DNA from: Pteria penguin
Taxonomy: Eukaryota > Mollusca > Bivalvia > Pterioida > Pteriidae
Assembly: GCA_035048485.1 (NCBI GenBank)
Contig: CM068587.1
Location: 40,237,842-40,301,841 of the forward strand
Reading direction: 5' to 3'
Length of the DNA stretch: 64,000 nucleotides
A program made the translations under genes and the position numbers. The notes below the pieces were generated by a model. The model saw nothing but the letters and a program-made list of their open reading frames with translations. It made no database searches and was not told the origin of the DNA. Below, piece by piece: positions 50,118 through 61,457 of the stretch; position 1 is the stretch's first letter; every line of letters starts with the position of its first letter.

Positions 50118-50765
50118 CACTGGGAAAGCTGGTTGCAAAAGTGTTGACATCAACCATTCTGTACATATCAGACTTACCCAGACATCTATAGGACTGGTAT
50201 TGATGTGAAAAATATTGACGTTAGTTCATGTAACTCCACCATACAGACGGAACATTCAGGTCACGGCAAACAGTGTTTGTGATGACATCAAAGCTTTTAA
50301 CATCCAGGATATGAAAGCTCGAAGGGAAGAACTAAAAAAGATCAATATTCTTAGAGGTGATCCAGTTAATGTGATTGACAATGTGATAGGGAATACAACA
50401 ACAAACTATATACCAGTGTGATTAAGTTGTTGTGGAAAATACAACAAACAAACATCAAGTTAATTCGAACAAACAATCTTTGTTCGAAACATGGAATGCA
50501 TACTGCTTCAGATACATCATGTGACAATGTTTCTAGTGAGTGTAGCAGTACTCATGTCATGGAAACCACAATAGGAAACCAAGAAGAGTGGGCTAAGACT
50601 TGTTTAATGGACTCAAAAACTGAGTAAGATCTCGAAGTTAAGTATATAACAACAATCCTGATACCAAGGCTTACATGGCTATTGAAGAGTTATTTGCTCT
50701 TGGTGTGACAGCCACTGCACTGCAGCACTTGCTAGACACTAGATACTTAAGAGAAAATCACTGAA
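50118..50765 (+). pseudogene. paralogous block B (empty copy) and downstream coding remnant
   Basis: The frame at 50215-50421 includes NIQVTANSVCDDIKAFNIQ and RREELKKINILRGDPVNV, shared with block A. Further on are TCLMDSKTE and, in another frame at about 50660-50765, TKAYMAIEELFALGVTATAL ending QHLLDTRYLRENH. The composition is protein-like but needs several frame changes, so I call it a gene or transposon remnant of unknown family. Its value is as the uninserted counterpart of 41620-49720. Confidence 0.5.
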
Positions 50766-51195
50766 AATTTATTAAGAGTACTACTGGACTTTTAAAACTT
50801 ATGCCTGTCATCAGCAATCAGCAACTTTTACAAGTTTTAAGTATAATACATGTAACTCTAATTTTGATCTCAAATATATTTTATCATTGAAAGATTGCAC
50901 AATGAGATTGACCATCTTAGACATCTGCCACAGATTTAGACAACACACTTCAACATTCGAAAAAATAAATGACTAAAAATGGATACTTAGGTAATTGTTT
51001 GAAGGTCCTGAGATATGACTTCTTTTTCTGCATTATTTTCCTTGATGACATGGTGACATGAAGCAAGTAACATCTCCTATAAATTAAAATAGTTTAAATG
51101 AAGTGCTACTGTTCATTGACATGTTAAGCAAATCCAATCAATAATTTAAACATTTTTCAAAAATATAATAGTTTTAACTTTTTTGAAATGAGTTA

Positions 51196-52048
51196 CAGTC
51201 AAACCTGGATATCTCGAAGTCAGAGGGACCATGAAAAAATACTTCGAGATATCCAAATTTCTAGTTTAGGATCACAAATCTTGCAGTTGTTAACATGCGC
51301 CAGTAAATACGCATAAAGATGTGCACATTGTTCCTAAATAATTAATCAAAATCTCATTATACCTTTCATATTTTATGAATATAAGAGAATATACTCCAAA
51401 ACTGAAAACGTCTTATTTCCTTTTCAGTAATATCGTAACTTAAATGCAATACTGGATATAACTTTCTTATACTATACCTAAAACTGAGGACTGGCTAACA
51501 CATGAAACAAAATAAAGACACAAGTCACAATTTTATTTTACTACTAGTACTTTGCATAAAAATACATAGACATGTGGATTCGAAATAAAAATTAATCATT
51601 GATCAATGTAAAGAAATTTCTTTAATTAAATGCAGCTAATTACAGTAATTGTTAATTATTTAATTCTATGTCGAATTTAATAAACTATCATCATTTAATA
51701 TTTGGTATAAATAACAGGGTACGCACGGACTTGATCGATTATGTAATTACTGTGGCTTTGTACACCGACACGGTCAATTAATCACACCACACGAGCGACT
51801 GGTCATCTAAGGTAAACGTCGCGAGAGATATTGTCAATAAGAAGCCAACTTTGAGATAAACCGGGTAAATAAGAACTTCGTGACTTGAAAATGTATTCGA
51901 GATAAGCATGGTATTCGACATATCAGTGTTCAACACATCCAGGATGAATTTAATCATAATATGAAGGATTTTTTTCGGGACCAACGTTCGACTTCGAGAT
52001 ATCCCTGGTATTCGAGATATCAGTGTTAGAGATATCAAAGTTTGACTG
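51196..52048. mobile_element. Tigger/pogo-like element, complete, with TA TSD
   Basis: CAGTCAAACCTGGATATCTC at the left and, inverted, CAGTCAAACTTTGATATCTC at the right are each flanked by TA. It is 853 bp, non-coding, and collinear with 40067-41698 except for the nested insertion there. Such short internally deleted forms are typical non-autonomous members. Confidence 0.88.
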
Positions 52049-52409
52049 TATATGAATTCGAGCTTCAAACGTTCAATATATGACTTAAAAGAAAGCACAC
52101 ATTTACACTGTACTGTGCTTACTCTGGAGTGAGAGTATTATACAATTTTAGGTCACGATCCGTGCATTTATATTCAACAGAGTTATGCTGGCTCTGTCCT
52201 TTGCCAGTTTTCATGATTGTTTAATATTACTATTTCTGTCTTCAGAATTTTGTGAAATCTGGCCATTCTAGTCTGTACTATGCTTAATAGCAAGAATAGA
52301 CAGATAAAACTGTACAAGATACACTGGAACCCATGTGTTTCCTTGTAGCATAGTACTTGTAGTTTGTCACTGCAGGTATAACAGCACTGACCTCCTAAAG
52401 CTGTAATCA

Positions 52410-52558
52410 TTAGTCAATACAGACAAACCAACATCTCAAAGTTGATGTATCAGCCCTCATGTAAGCTTCAGAAACAGATTTAAGCATAGAAGATTCTGTC
52501 TCGGTACTGGATCTGTCGTCATCAATAAACAAGGCTTTTTTGATGAAGCCTGCGTTGC
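52410..52558 (-). CDS. candidate terminal exon, unknown protein
   Basis: The acceptor TTTGCCCAG (or the CAACGCAG nine bases on) opens a frame with NAGFIKKALFIDDDRSS and SMLKSVSEAYMRADTSTL, closed by TAA at 52410. It is acidic and serine-rich. With 52709-52795 it may belong to one minus-strand gene, but each of the two ends in its own stop and I found no good donor joining them. Not recognised. Confidence 0.35.
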
Positions 52559-52708
52559 CTGGGCAAATGTTTCAAGGAGAGCTATTCACAAGTCATTAGC
52601 TATTGAACAATACCTTCACTAAGTCCTGTCACTAAATGTTGTTTGATTCAAGTATTTTACAGGACTTATACCACATGTGTTAAGAAATTCATTAACTTAT
52701 CAAGTCTC

Positions 52709-52795
52709 TCATATCTCAGATGCCTCTGTCCCTCGACTGTCTTCTGTGTCTGATTCATTTGAGGTCTCTTGGCCAGACAGTAGATCATCCTTTAC
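52709..52795 (-). CDS. candidate terminal exon, unknown acidic tail
   Basis: The acceptor TATTGATTTTAG is followed by 28 codons and TGA. Residues are VKDDLLSGQETSNESDTED and RGTEASEI, a hydrophilic acidic C-terminus. It could be a true 3' exon or a remnant. The region 53190-53960 shows no gene. Confidence 0.35.
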   Translation of the reverse strand, partial: VKDDLLSGQETSNESDTEDSRGTEASEI

Positions 52796-52916
52796 CTAAA
52801 ATCAATACCCAAATCATGTGGAACTTTGTCATGTGATTGAAACCCTCAATTTATACAATAATAACAAATATGAAATTTGAAAGTATTTATTGCAAGAATT
52901 TCAAACATTGGTTGAT

Positions 52917-53186
52917 AGATTGATTGATTTTTGTTTAATGTCACACCACAAATATTTCATGTATATGGTGACGGCATCTGCCTGATGTGGGGCATACAAT
53001 TTTTGACCTTTGAAATGGATCCACCCAAAGCAGTGAGGAAGCTTTTACATGCAATGCATATCATGACAATGAGCCTTGGTTTTTACTGTCTCCTCCAAAA
53101 GACAGGACAACGGCATGACCAGAGCGGGACTCGAACCCCGGCCTCCCAATCAGGAGGCGAGCACGGTACCACTAAGCCACACTGGT
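52917..53186 (-). mobile_element. tRNA-derived SINE, family A (copy 3)
   Basis: It matches 12581-12848 in the same orientation, from GATTGATTTTTGTTTAATG to GGTACCACTAAGCCACACTG. Differences are scattered substitutions, including loss of several CpG sites. Confidence 0.85.
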
Positions 53187-53964
53187 TTTTCATAAACTGG
53201 CATTTGGGATCAATAACTGACAAAGGAAAAGGAAAATTCCCCTTATAACATCTTTGGGATAGTAAATTTAATCGCTTATATAAGAATTAGTATTAATCTA
53301 GAATTATTATATATCTATATACACGACACTCATGCACAAAAATTAATGTTTATTTAATATTTTAAACTGCAATTCATACACAATCATTGTATCTTGTCTA
53401 TGATTTTCTGATTTTCCAATCGTATTACATCGTTTGTTTTCTTTTTTGAAATGCAATACATGTATATCTGTGTGTTAATTTGCAGTACGTTTATATCCGA
53501 GTCATTAAGTTCTTAACTCATTATCATAAATTATGCATAATTAGGGTTAGACTATCAACCAATCAGAATTCAGTTTTGATTAGTAAAGTATCCAGTTTCA
53601 TAGGCAGAGTAGAAATAGATGCACGATTGCCTTACTTATAAGTTTGTTTATCAGTTTTTCTGTGATTTTCCCTGCCATCCCATCAACACCATGTATTGAC
53701 ACTATTTGTGGTTTTGAATTCAATATGAACTTATTCTTACATTATGTTTATATTCCTGTCTATACAGCTGGGGCTACTTGCTAGTTTTATTGTACATGAC
53801 TTGGCATACATAATTCTTTGGAGACTTATTTCTCCCCAATCCATATACTCTTAAATGCTGTGCTATAATAGTTAAGGTATTATAGTCAATTGAGAAAACA
53901 AACATTAGTACATGCCGGTACATGTACAATCCATACCAACCTCCTCTAGGCATTTTCAGTGTTA

Positions 53965-54148
53965 GATCCGCCGGATTCACCCAAGATCGCACATCTAAGA
54001 TGTTTAAGTCTATCAGATCATATATATCTCATTTGAGGTCGGCTGGATTCACCCCAGACCAACTTATCATTAGATTATTTGATAAGATCTGCCGGGTTCA
54101 CCCTAGATCACACTTCTCATTTTAGGTCTGCCAGGTTCACCCCAGACC
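53965..54148. other. four 24-nt hairpin-like modules
   Basis: Modules at 53965-53988, 54037-54060, 54086-54109 and 54125-54148 are each exactly 24 nt with core GCC.G.TTCACCC (second module GGCTGGATTCACCCC). Their ends pair: GATC with GATC, GGTC with GACC, GATCT with AGATC, and GGTCT with AGACC. A and G at the second position are matched by T and C at the other end. Spacers are 48, 25 and 15 nt. Confidence 0.7.
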
Positions 54149-54149
54149 A

Positions 54150-56938
54150 ACTTATGTTTAGATTGTCAGTGTGATAATTAAACACAGAAAAAGAGTTTGA
54201 CCCCTGAAACTTTAAGGCTCCTAAATTTTCTATTACTAAGAGTCCAGTTCGCTACCACGGTTTTCAAGTTAAACTCCCTGTGTTTTGTTCCAATTTCTAA
54301 AATTTACATTTCGATTCTAATAACTAGATTCATCTTTGTTGCCATGTTGTTTATGTTTTCACATCTAAAGCTACCTTCTTTCCAAAGAGTACCATGTAAG
54401 GGAAACAACACAAAGAAGAGCTAGATATACTTGTGATTTTTATCAGTAATTTAAAAGAAAACGTTACATTTACACTTTTGTTGCTGCTCTTTTATTTACA
54501 GTGCTACACTTTTATGCAACAGTTCTTTTCCTGATTATCCATATCAATATATCATATCGGATGCTTTTGAAATTGATTTCAAAATTCACTTATGAAAAGG
54601 AAAATGATAAATTTCACAAATATGATCAAAGTACACCATGTTTCCATGGCAACCAAGTTCCAGATTTACAAACATTTGGCATACAGAAGCATATAAGTAT
54701 TTTGTTAATAATTCAGAAAAGTTCATGATATGAAGAATTCTTTAGCAATTCATAATCAACGGCTTGAAGAGCCACAAAGGCGTCGAGCTAAATTTGATTT
54801 AAAGCTGTCAAAAGTAGCAGAAATTACCAGTTGTGTTCTTCTTTTTTGTTGAATTCCGATAATTTTTTGAATAGAGTAAAAATTAAAGTTTAAGGACAAA
54901 CAGCCATACTGCAGTATATCATAGAATATATCATCATAACATTTTATCTTTCTTTGCGTCATTCTTGCAGAAATATGTCAAATATCTTTTCACAAAGAAT
55001 GTACATGTGAAATCAATCGAACACCATTGCCATTTTTTTTTACAAAGAAATGGACGAGTTGTTACCATTGCCTGTAAAATATGGAAGCCTTATGCTTAAT
55101 TTGTTTTAAGATATGGTCTAGGTTTCTGTTTTTGTCTACACTACTAAGACTGACACTAGGGCCAACAGCTTCTATATATCGTCCAAAAACACTACTTATT
55201 CGGTCGTTTATTGTATGTGCACGTGTAAGGGCTACAACGCCATGCCGTTCGCCGTAATGACGCAAGCCGATTGTGCATCACAATTGCACTTTATCGGTTG
55301 ATTTGGAATAAAATCTTCACATGTAAGTTCTACGTAATTTATTTTTCATGCATTCAATCTAAAATTCCGTCTTAGTCCATGCTATCATCCTTTACATCCG
55401 CATTAAATTTTGTAGGCGATTTGAAAACTTTCTCGGCTGCTATTTTTAATGCCGTCGTGGGAACTTTTCCAGATATGTGAAAGTCCATGTGATATATACA
55501 CATGCTACTTCCCTAATAAGGAAAAAATGAGGTGTGGTTTCAGAAATTTTAGCAGGAAAATTCACAACTGCGCAAAGACAAGTAAGTAATTGCCATTAAC
55601 ATAAAGCTATTTGGTTTTGTGACCAACATCTTGATCTTTTAATGCTATTCCGATTACAACTTAAACTTTTAAAAAGCTATGCTTGTTTAAGATAGACTGG
55701 AGTTACCTGCTCTTGCTTGCTATCGCTGCGCGAAGAGACAAGTGACCACTGCCATTTTGTAAAGGCTATTCCCTGTCCAGGAAGTGTTATTTATAGCACA
55801 GACGGTAAGGGCAGATAAGAAGCTGTACACACTGCGAGTATTTATTTTTAAAATTCGTCTGCAGTAGCATACACAGCATAGGTATGCAGTACCTGATGTA
55901 ATTTACGAGAGGCTCGTGATGTTTTGCCTTGAGGCTGTAATGGATTTTGTTGACATTTTTTTATTCTAAGTGAAATGAATGGAACAGAGGCATATATACA
56001 CTGAATGAAACAAAGCGAAATACAGTGAGATTAAAATAACCGATAACGCGTCACCTGAACCTAGGTCAGCCTCGTTATGAATTAGTGGTCACCTGTCTAT
56101 CTTCGTGATACGCATTGCCAGTCTATATTTAGGATTCTATGAAATATTTTATTTGTTTTTTTAGACTGAAATTTATATCTACAGATATTATTATTATATA
56201 TATTTGCGCGATCGGTTTCTATATTGGCGCTTAATGTCAAATTAGGCCTTGATCGCGTGTGTTACAAGCGTTCTACTACGATTTCTCCAAATAAGGCAAT
56301 ATGTCATGTGGTCTTCCCCATATTTGGCAAAAATTCCCATGAAGTGCGATTGTAATTCAAAATCGGCTTGCGTCTTCACGGCGAATGAATATTTTAATAC
56401 ACACAATAAGCGACAGAATAATACGTGTTTTAGGGCAATATATTGATAATTTAAGTTAAGCAGACCTATGCTTAAACCTATTTCTGTCCAATGAAATTTC
56501 AATAACAAGGATTACAAAGCCGGTTTTGTAGGAACTTTTACTACTTTAAGTACTTTAAAGAAGGTACTACTTTGTTACGTGGATTAAAAAGGCGGTGTAG
56601 AGGTAAAATTTTTACGATCGCTAGAAGACTGTCAAGCAAATACTCGACGCCTTAATAAAAAGCACTGGGTAAAATTTTTGTAAAGTGAGTAAAAATCTGA
56701 GGTCAAAGACACTAGGCCAAAAGTTATCATGGTACCAATTCAAAGCCCTGGTCATGAGGATTTCTTATATGGAATAATAATTGATAAGAAATTCATATAA
56801 TATGGAATATTCAGTTCAAAACATATAGCTGCGAGCATTAGCGTGTAGAGAAGTGCTTGAAACTAGGACTGACCCCTTAATACAGACCGAATACGTGATC
56901 AAAACCGTGTAAACTGCTTTAGACTCCAACTGCTTCAG
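54150..56938. other. no gene recognised
   Basis: The most protein-like piece is minus-strand 55066-55265 (RAHTINDRISSVFGRYIEA), ending at a GTAACA that could be a donor, but its upstream side lacks an acceptor and has a stop. I do not call it. The rest is AT-rich with no array or TIR pair found. Confidence 0.4.
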
Positions 56939-57988
56939 TTTAGGCAACAAAAATTATAAGCAGATAGAGGGAATCGCTACTGGATCGAGACTTGGTAGAA
57001 ATTTTGCAATGTGCTTACATGAGAAAATGGGATGAAAAACTGTTGGAATTTGAAAAGCTACCTGTATGTTATAAACGGTACATCAACGACGGTTTTGGTA
57101 TATGGGACAGAGACCTTAAGTCACTCCGTAAGTTTGCAGACCACGAGAATAATATTGACATGAAAATATTAAAACTGAACTTAGATAAAGTCGCAAGTCT
57201 ATTGAATTTCTGAATGCGTTAGTTAAAAATGGACATGTGTACACGGATTTATTCGCGAAACCGACAGACAAACACCACCACCCACTACATACGAAGGAAG
57301 GGAAAGCATACAAACTTGGGTTAAGGATAAAGAGAATTTGCGATTATGCGATACACCGCCAGGAATTGAGATTCCAATTACGGAAACTAGGCTATAGCAG
57401 TAAGCTTATTGAGAAACAATTATGTCGCATAGATAGATTAGACAGGGACGTTAAAGGAGACAAAACTCAGAGTTCCACTAGTTTTGACATTTTTTTTAAC
57501 TTCTGCCTGATATACAGAGTATACTTAGGAAACACCAGTCGACGCTATATAAATCACACAGAATGCATGACGTTTTTCCCGAACCACTTTTGCCTTTTGG
57601 ACGCAATAAAAATTTATATGATACACTGGTACATAAGAAAACCGAAAACTCTTTACAACAGAATGAAATAGAATGTACATGTAACATATGCAGGATAATT
57701 TACAAGTCAAGAGTGAGATTTATGATTACGGTAGAAAGAAATCCTTCAAAACCTTAAAATACGCGAAATGTAGGGATAGGAATTTGCTCTATGTATTAAT
57801 TTGCAATAGATGTAAACAAACTGTATATGTAGGTGAAACACACAAATCATTTAATAGAAAGATTAGAAGAACTCAAACGCGACATAAAATACCAAAGAGA
57901 AAAACCTATAATGAAACATAGAATAAGTAGTCCTCCAAAAGGAAGTAAAATACACTAAAAGAAACAACACAAACACTCCTTGCCGCAA

Positions 57989-58016
57989 ATTTTCGGCCTC
58001 CTGGCCTTTATCAAGC
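57989..58016 (-). ncRNA. hammerhead-like core, copy 1
   Basis: On the minus strand: TTGATAA, stem GGCC/GGCC with loop AGGA, then GAAA. This is the layout of the hammerhead core (CTGANGA, stem II, GAAA) known from Penelope terminal repeats, with the first C and the G both changed. Stems I and III were not convincingly found. Confidence 0.4.
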
Positions 58017-58049
58017 AATTGTTAGAAAAGTACAGAAGAACTACAGTGA

Positions 58050-58439
58050 GGTGCAGTCCTAACATAACATTATGTTAACGTCGCGTTAACGTGAAGTTTA
58101 CTTTCCGCGTGCGCTCAGGACTGCTGAGCACACGCGTTTGTGTTAACGCAGATTTCCTCGTGAACTAAATTTTGAGACTGCGTTAACGCGCTGGACTGCC
58201 GCGTTCACGCGCTTGGCTGCCACGTGAACGTGGCTGACAGCCACGTTCGCTTGCTTACAACTTATATAGAGAAGGATTTAAAGGAGAATCGATATATGTA
58301 AATATAAAAACATATTACTGTGTGTATGTAGGTAAATATTTAGAATTAAATAAAAGGCTTAATAAAAAAAAAATATTGAATACAATTTCCGAACATTGAA
58401 TATAATGAAATTTATTCTTATTTTAGGATAATAATAATG

Positions 58440-58498
<59 letters not shown>

Positions 58499-59093
58499 TG
58501 AAAACAATAATAATGGTGATAATCATGGTATTCATATATTATGAAAAATTGCTAAATTTAAAAAAAAAAACAATTGTAAATACATAAATAAGAATAAATA
58601 CATCAGTAAATTATAAATAAATAAACAAATAAGAAATAAATACATAATTTTATTAATTAAAAATAAACAAATAAATTAGAATTAGAATGTAATTTTCCTA
58701 GAGTCTTTATAGTAAAAACTGAGTTTTTCATAAATACCTGAGTGCATGTCTACGCGGTGATTTCCATTGTTATATTACATATGAAACCCTTAATGCGGGG
58801 TGCCATTTTAACATCACATTTAATGCACGTATATAAGGCGACATTTGGGGTAATTTAATTAGATTCCTTTTATTTCCTCCATCCGTACCACTGTAAAGAG
58901 AATTACAAATGTAACCATGTGAACGCACGACTGGACTGAGCACATGCGGTAATAAATCGCGTTAACGCGAATTTCCTCCCGCGTTAACGCAAGGAGCGCA
59001 CGCGCGTCCGGTCGAGCAGTCCTACCACGTGTGCTAAAGCAGTCCTCGTGACCGCTTTTGGCGTTAACGTGAATGTTATATTAGGACTGCACC
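58050..59093. mobile_element. ~1-kb TIR element, copy 2 (both ends present)
   Basis: Left GGTGCAGTCCTAACATAACA and, inverted right, GGTGCAGTCCTAATATAACA both lead into GTTAACG. Subterminal zones are dense in GTTAAC and CACGTG-like sites. The centre has an (AAT)n tract (58434-58500). It is the inverse of 26665-27685. No coding capacity. No target duplication could be read with confidence because its flanks are themselves inverted repeats. Confidence 0.85.
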
Positions 59094-59144
59094 CATCTGT
59101 ATGTAACATCCATCTTTAGTTCTTCTGTACTTTTCTAACAATTG

Positions 59145-59171
59145 CTTGATAAAGGCCAGGAGGCCGAAAAT
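59145..59171 (+). ncRNA. hammerhead-like core, copy 2
   Basis: Same core as copy 1 (TTGATAA, GGCC AGGA GGCC, GAAA), in the right-hand terminal repeat of the inserted pair. Confidence 0.4.
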
Positions 59172-59906
59172 TTGCAGCAAAGAGTGTTTGTGTTGCTTCT
59201 TATAATGAAACATTTTGAGGACCATAATGAAGGTGATTTACGTGTTGCAATTGTTGCTAGGATTACTGGTGGAAATAAAATATACAGATTAATTTGTTGA
59301 AGATAATTGGGTAAAAGATTTGGAAACACGTATACGCCAAATGGATGCAATGTTAAATTAACTAATTAACCTATAACTCTATATCTATATTTCATGAACA
59401 TTCTGTTTAATAGTGCAATTCAATGCCAAGATTTTTTTTGTATAATCATGGATACATATAATTATTCCTATTTATATAAAGACATATAGATATCAGTATG
59501 TTTCCTCGTGCTGCATGCTTTGGTGGCATTTTACATCAATTGTGTCGAAAAAAAAATACCGTTGGGGTATGCTATGTACGTAGTTTGGCGTAAATTTTTA
59601 ATATTGTATATACTATATTCTAGCACACTTATTTTTTTATCTTTATATAAACCATTTTATATAACATGTCAGTATGCTTTATATAATTTTAAATAGTATG
59701 ATAATTTTCTACGCGATATAGGTTTAGATTCGAAATTCCAACATGTATTTGAACATCAACATCAGTCAATTTTAATGCCATACTTACAATTACACATACA
59801 ACAATGACGTTATGATGTCATCATTTATCTAAGTTTAGAAGCTAATATATTTTTGAAACATAGATATGGATTTTACATAACTTTATATTTGTGATCTCTT
59901 GTATTG

Positions 59907-59934
59907 CTTGATAAAGGCATTGAGGCCGAAAATT
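59907..59934 (+). ncRNA. hammerhead-like core, copy 3
   Basis: TTGATAA, stem GGC/GCC with a changed loop, then GAAA, in the terminal repeat at the 3' end of the host Penelope element. The stem-loop differs from copies 1 and 2 while TTGATAA and GAAA are kept. Confidence 0.4.
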
Positions 59935-60917
59935 TGTACTATAGAGTGTTTGTGTTCTTTAAATTTCAATATACCGGATTTCCCTTTGGAGGACTACTTA
60001 GAATCTCTATAGCTGTCAGGTTTAAGTTTAAAAGAAATTGGTCAAAATCCAAGGTTAATGTCACCGGGTCCCAAGTCATGGTAACAATTGAAAGTCCCAT
60101 GTATGAAAAATCTATATGTGAAATATAAGAGCTCTACTTTTTCCAGTTCAAAAGATATAGCTAAGGATTAAGTTTTATCTAAGGACGCTGGAAGACAACA
60201 GCGATATGACAATGCAAGAGGCATGACATTAGCTTTCCAGACTTTCATAAAAGGCTTTGAAAAATGTATTTTAGAATGGCATTGAAAACAGTAATACTTC
60301 CAAAGATATCCTTTCATATAACTCTACTGCATTTAGTTTATTGATTTATTACGTCGACCAGAAGACATTTATAGTTTGTTAAAGAGGGTACCAAATTTAG
60401 GCCTATGCCAATCTATGCAGTCAGTTTGTACAAGAAGTTTATCAAAGGAGGGTAATTTCTGGAGACTAGGATGCCCTGCCTCGTTACACCTCATAATAGA
60501 TCTTGTAGAAACACAACAACAATCATAGGAAAATTCAAGTACTTCATACATTCCAAATTCCATCAAACTTTTTCTTTTAGTTCCAAAGGAGAAATTAATG
60601 CTTATCAATACATCTCAATAATATATTCTTCCTTTTTTAAATCTTTAAATAAACATGACAAAGTCTTAAAAGACATAAAAAAAAAATCAAAAACTTTTCT
60701 ATTTGAAAAAAATTAATAAATTTAAATCTCACATTTTTATAGAAAATCAGATACCAATAGTTTTTTAATAACATCATACATGCACCAGGAAGAAAAAAGA
60801 AAGGAGGGTACCCTCTAATTGAGCATACTTTTTCCTATAGTGGTCAACAGATCTGAATTAAAATCACAGATTTGTAGAGGTCCACTAATACTACAGTAGT
60901 AGTTACACGTATTGAAT

Positions 60918-61070
60918 GATTGAAATACAAAGATATCTATTGGTAGTAGCTACTGTAGGGGTAGAAATACAAAGATGTCTGTCAGTAATAGCTATTGTTG
61001 GGGTAATACAAAAGATATCTGTCAGTAGTAACTATTGTAGGGATGGAATACAAAAATATCTATCAGTAGT
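60918..61070 (+). repeat. ~45-50-bp tandem repeat, about four units
   Basis: GAAATACAAAGATATCTATT and variants with TAGTAGCTACTGTAGGGG recur four times at 45-50-bp intervals. From 60010 to 60918 I recognise no gene. Confidence 0.8.
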
Positions 61071-61331
61071 GAAGGATCTTTTAAATGTCACATGTACCTA
61101 AACATATCTATATCTCATTCAAAAGACAGGACACTAACAAACGATTTGACTTGAACCTGGGACCTCTGAGTCTTAATTAAAGCACCTAACCTTATTTATG
61201 CCTTGCAAGCTCTGGTATATACCCAAAGACAAAGATGATACTACGTGCCTTTATCATAAAAAATAGTAAATAGGCCATTTTTACTTAATGGATCTGAATT
61301 ATTGACTTTTGAAAATGGGTATGAAGAATAC

Positions 61332-61457
61332 CTTGTCATTTATCCATGCTCCTGAGTTGACATTGTCTAAATCAGCAAGGTTAATTGTCTCACCACCAAT
61401 ATTCAATCTCTCATCTGTTCTCATCTTGATTTTATTCCCACTATTGCTGCCAGGTGA
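61332..61457 (-). CDS. exon of an Ulp1/C48-like protease domain
   Basis: The acceptor TAAAATCTAG and donor GTATTC bound exactly 42 open codons (phase 0 at both ends). ETINLADLDNVNSGAWINDK matches the entry motif of Ulp1/sentrin-type cysteine proteases, in which a DL..L..G.W(L/I)ND segment precedes the catalytic His, Asp and Cys. Those catalytic residues would lie in later exons, which I could not identify at lower coordinates. The integrase-like fragment at 62310-62589 lies upstream on the same strand. Confidence 0.55.

Larger units (their letters stand above)
57920..59200. mobile_element. insertion of paired inverted Penelope terminal repeats
   Basis: TATAATGAAACAT (13 bp) stands on both sides (57907-57919 and 59201-59213). 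Inside are two inverted copies of the Penelope terminal repeat, minus strand at 57920-58049 and plus strand at 59094-59200, with a 1,044-bp TIR element between them. The long, variable target duplication fits Penelope integration. The host is the endonuclease region of another Penelope copy. Confidence 0.75.
56940..60010 (+). mobile_element. Penelope-like element, 5'-truncated, interrupted, inactivated
   Basis: YKQIEGIATGSRLG (about 56955-56996) and, after a frame change, RYINDGFG (near 57075) are the palm motifs of Penelope reverse transcriptase. The usual Y-[IV]-D-D is Y-I-N-D here, so the first catalytic Asp is lost. LFAKPTDKHHH (57245) and the CNRCKQTVYVGET GIY-YIG endonuclease motif (57810-57850) follow in further frames. 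Coding resumes after an insertion at 59201 with HFEDHNEGDLRVAIV and ends near 59360. A terminal repeat occupies about 59890-60010. RT followed by GIY-YIG is diagnostic of Penelope-like elements. Confidence 0.88.
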
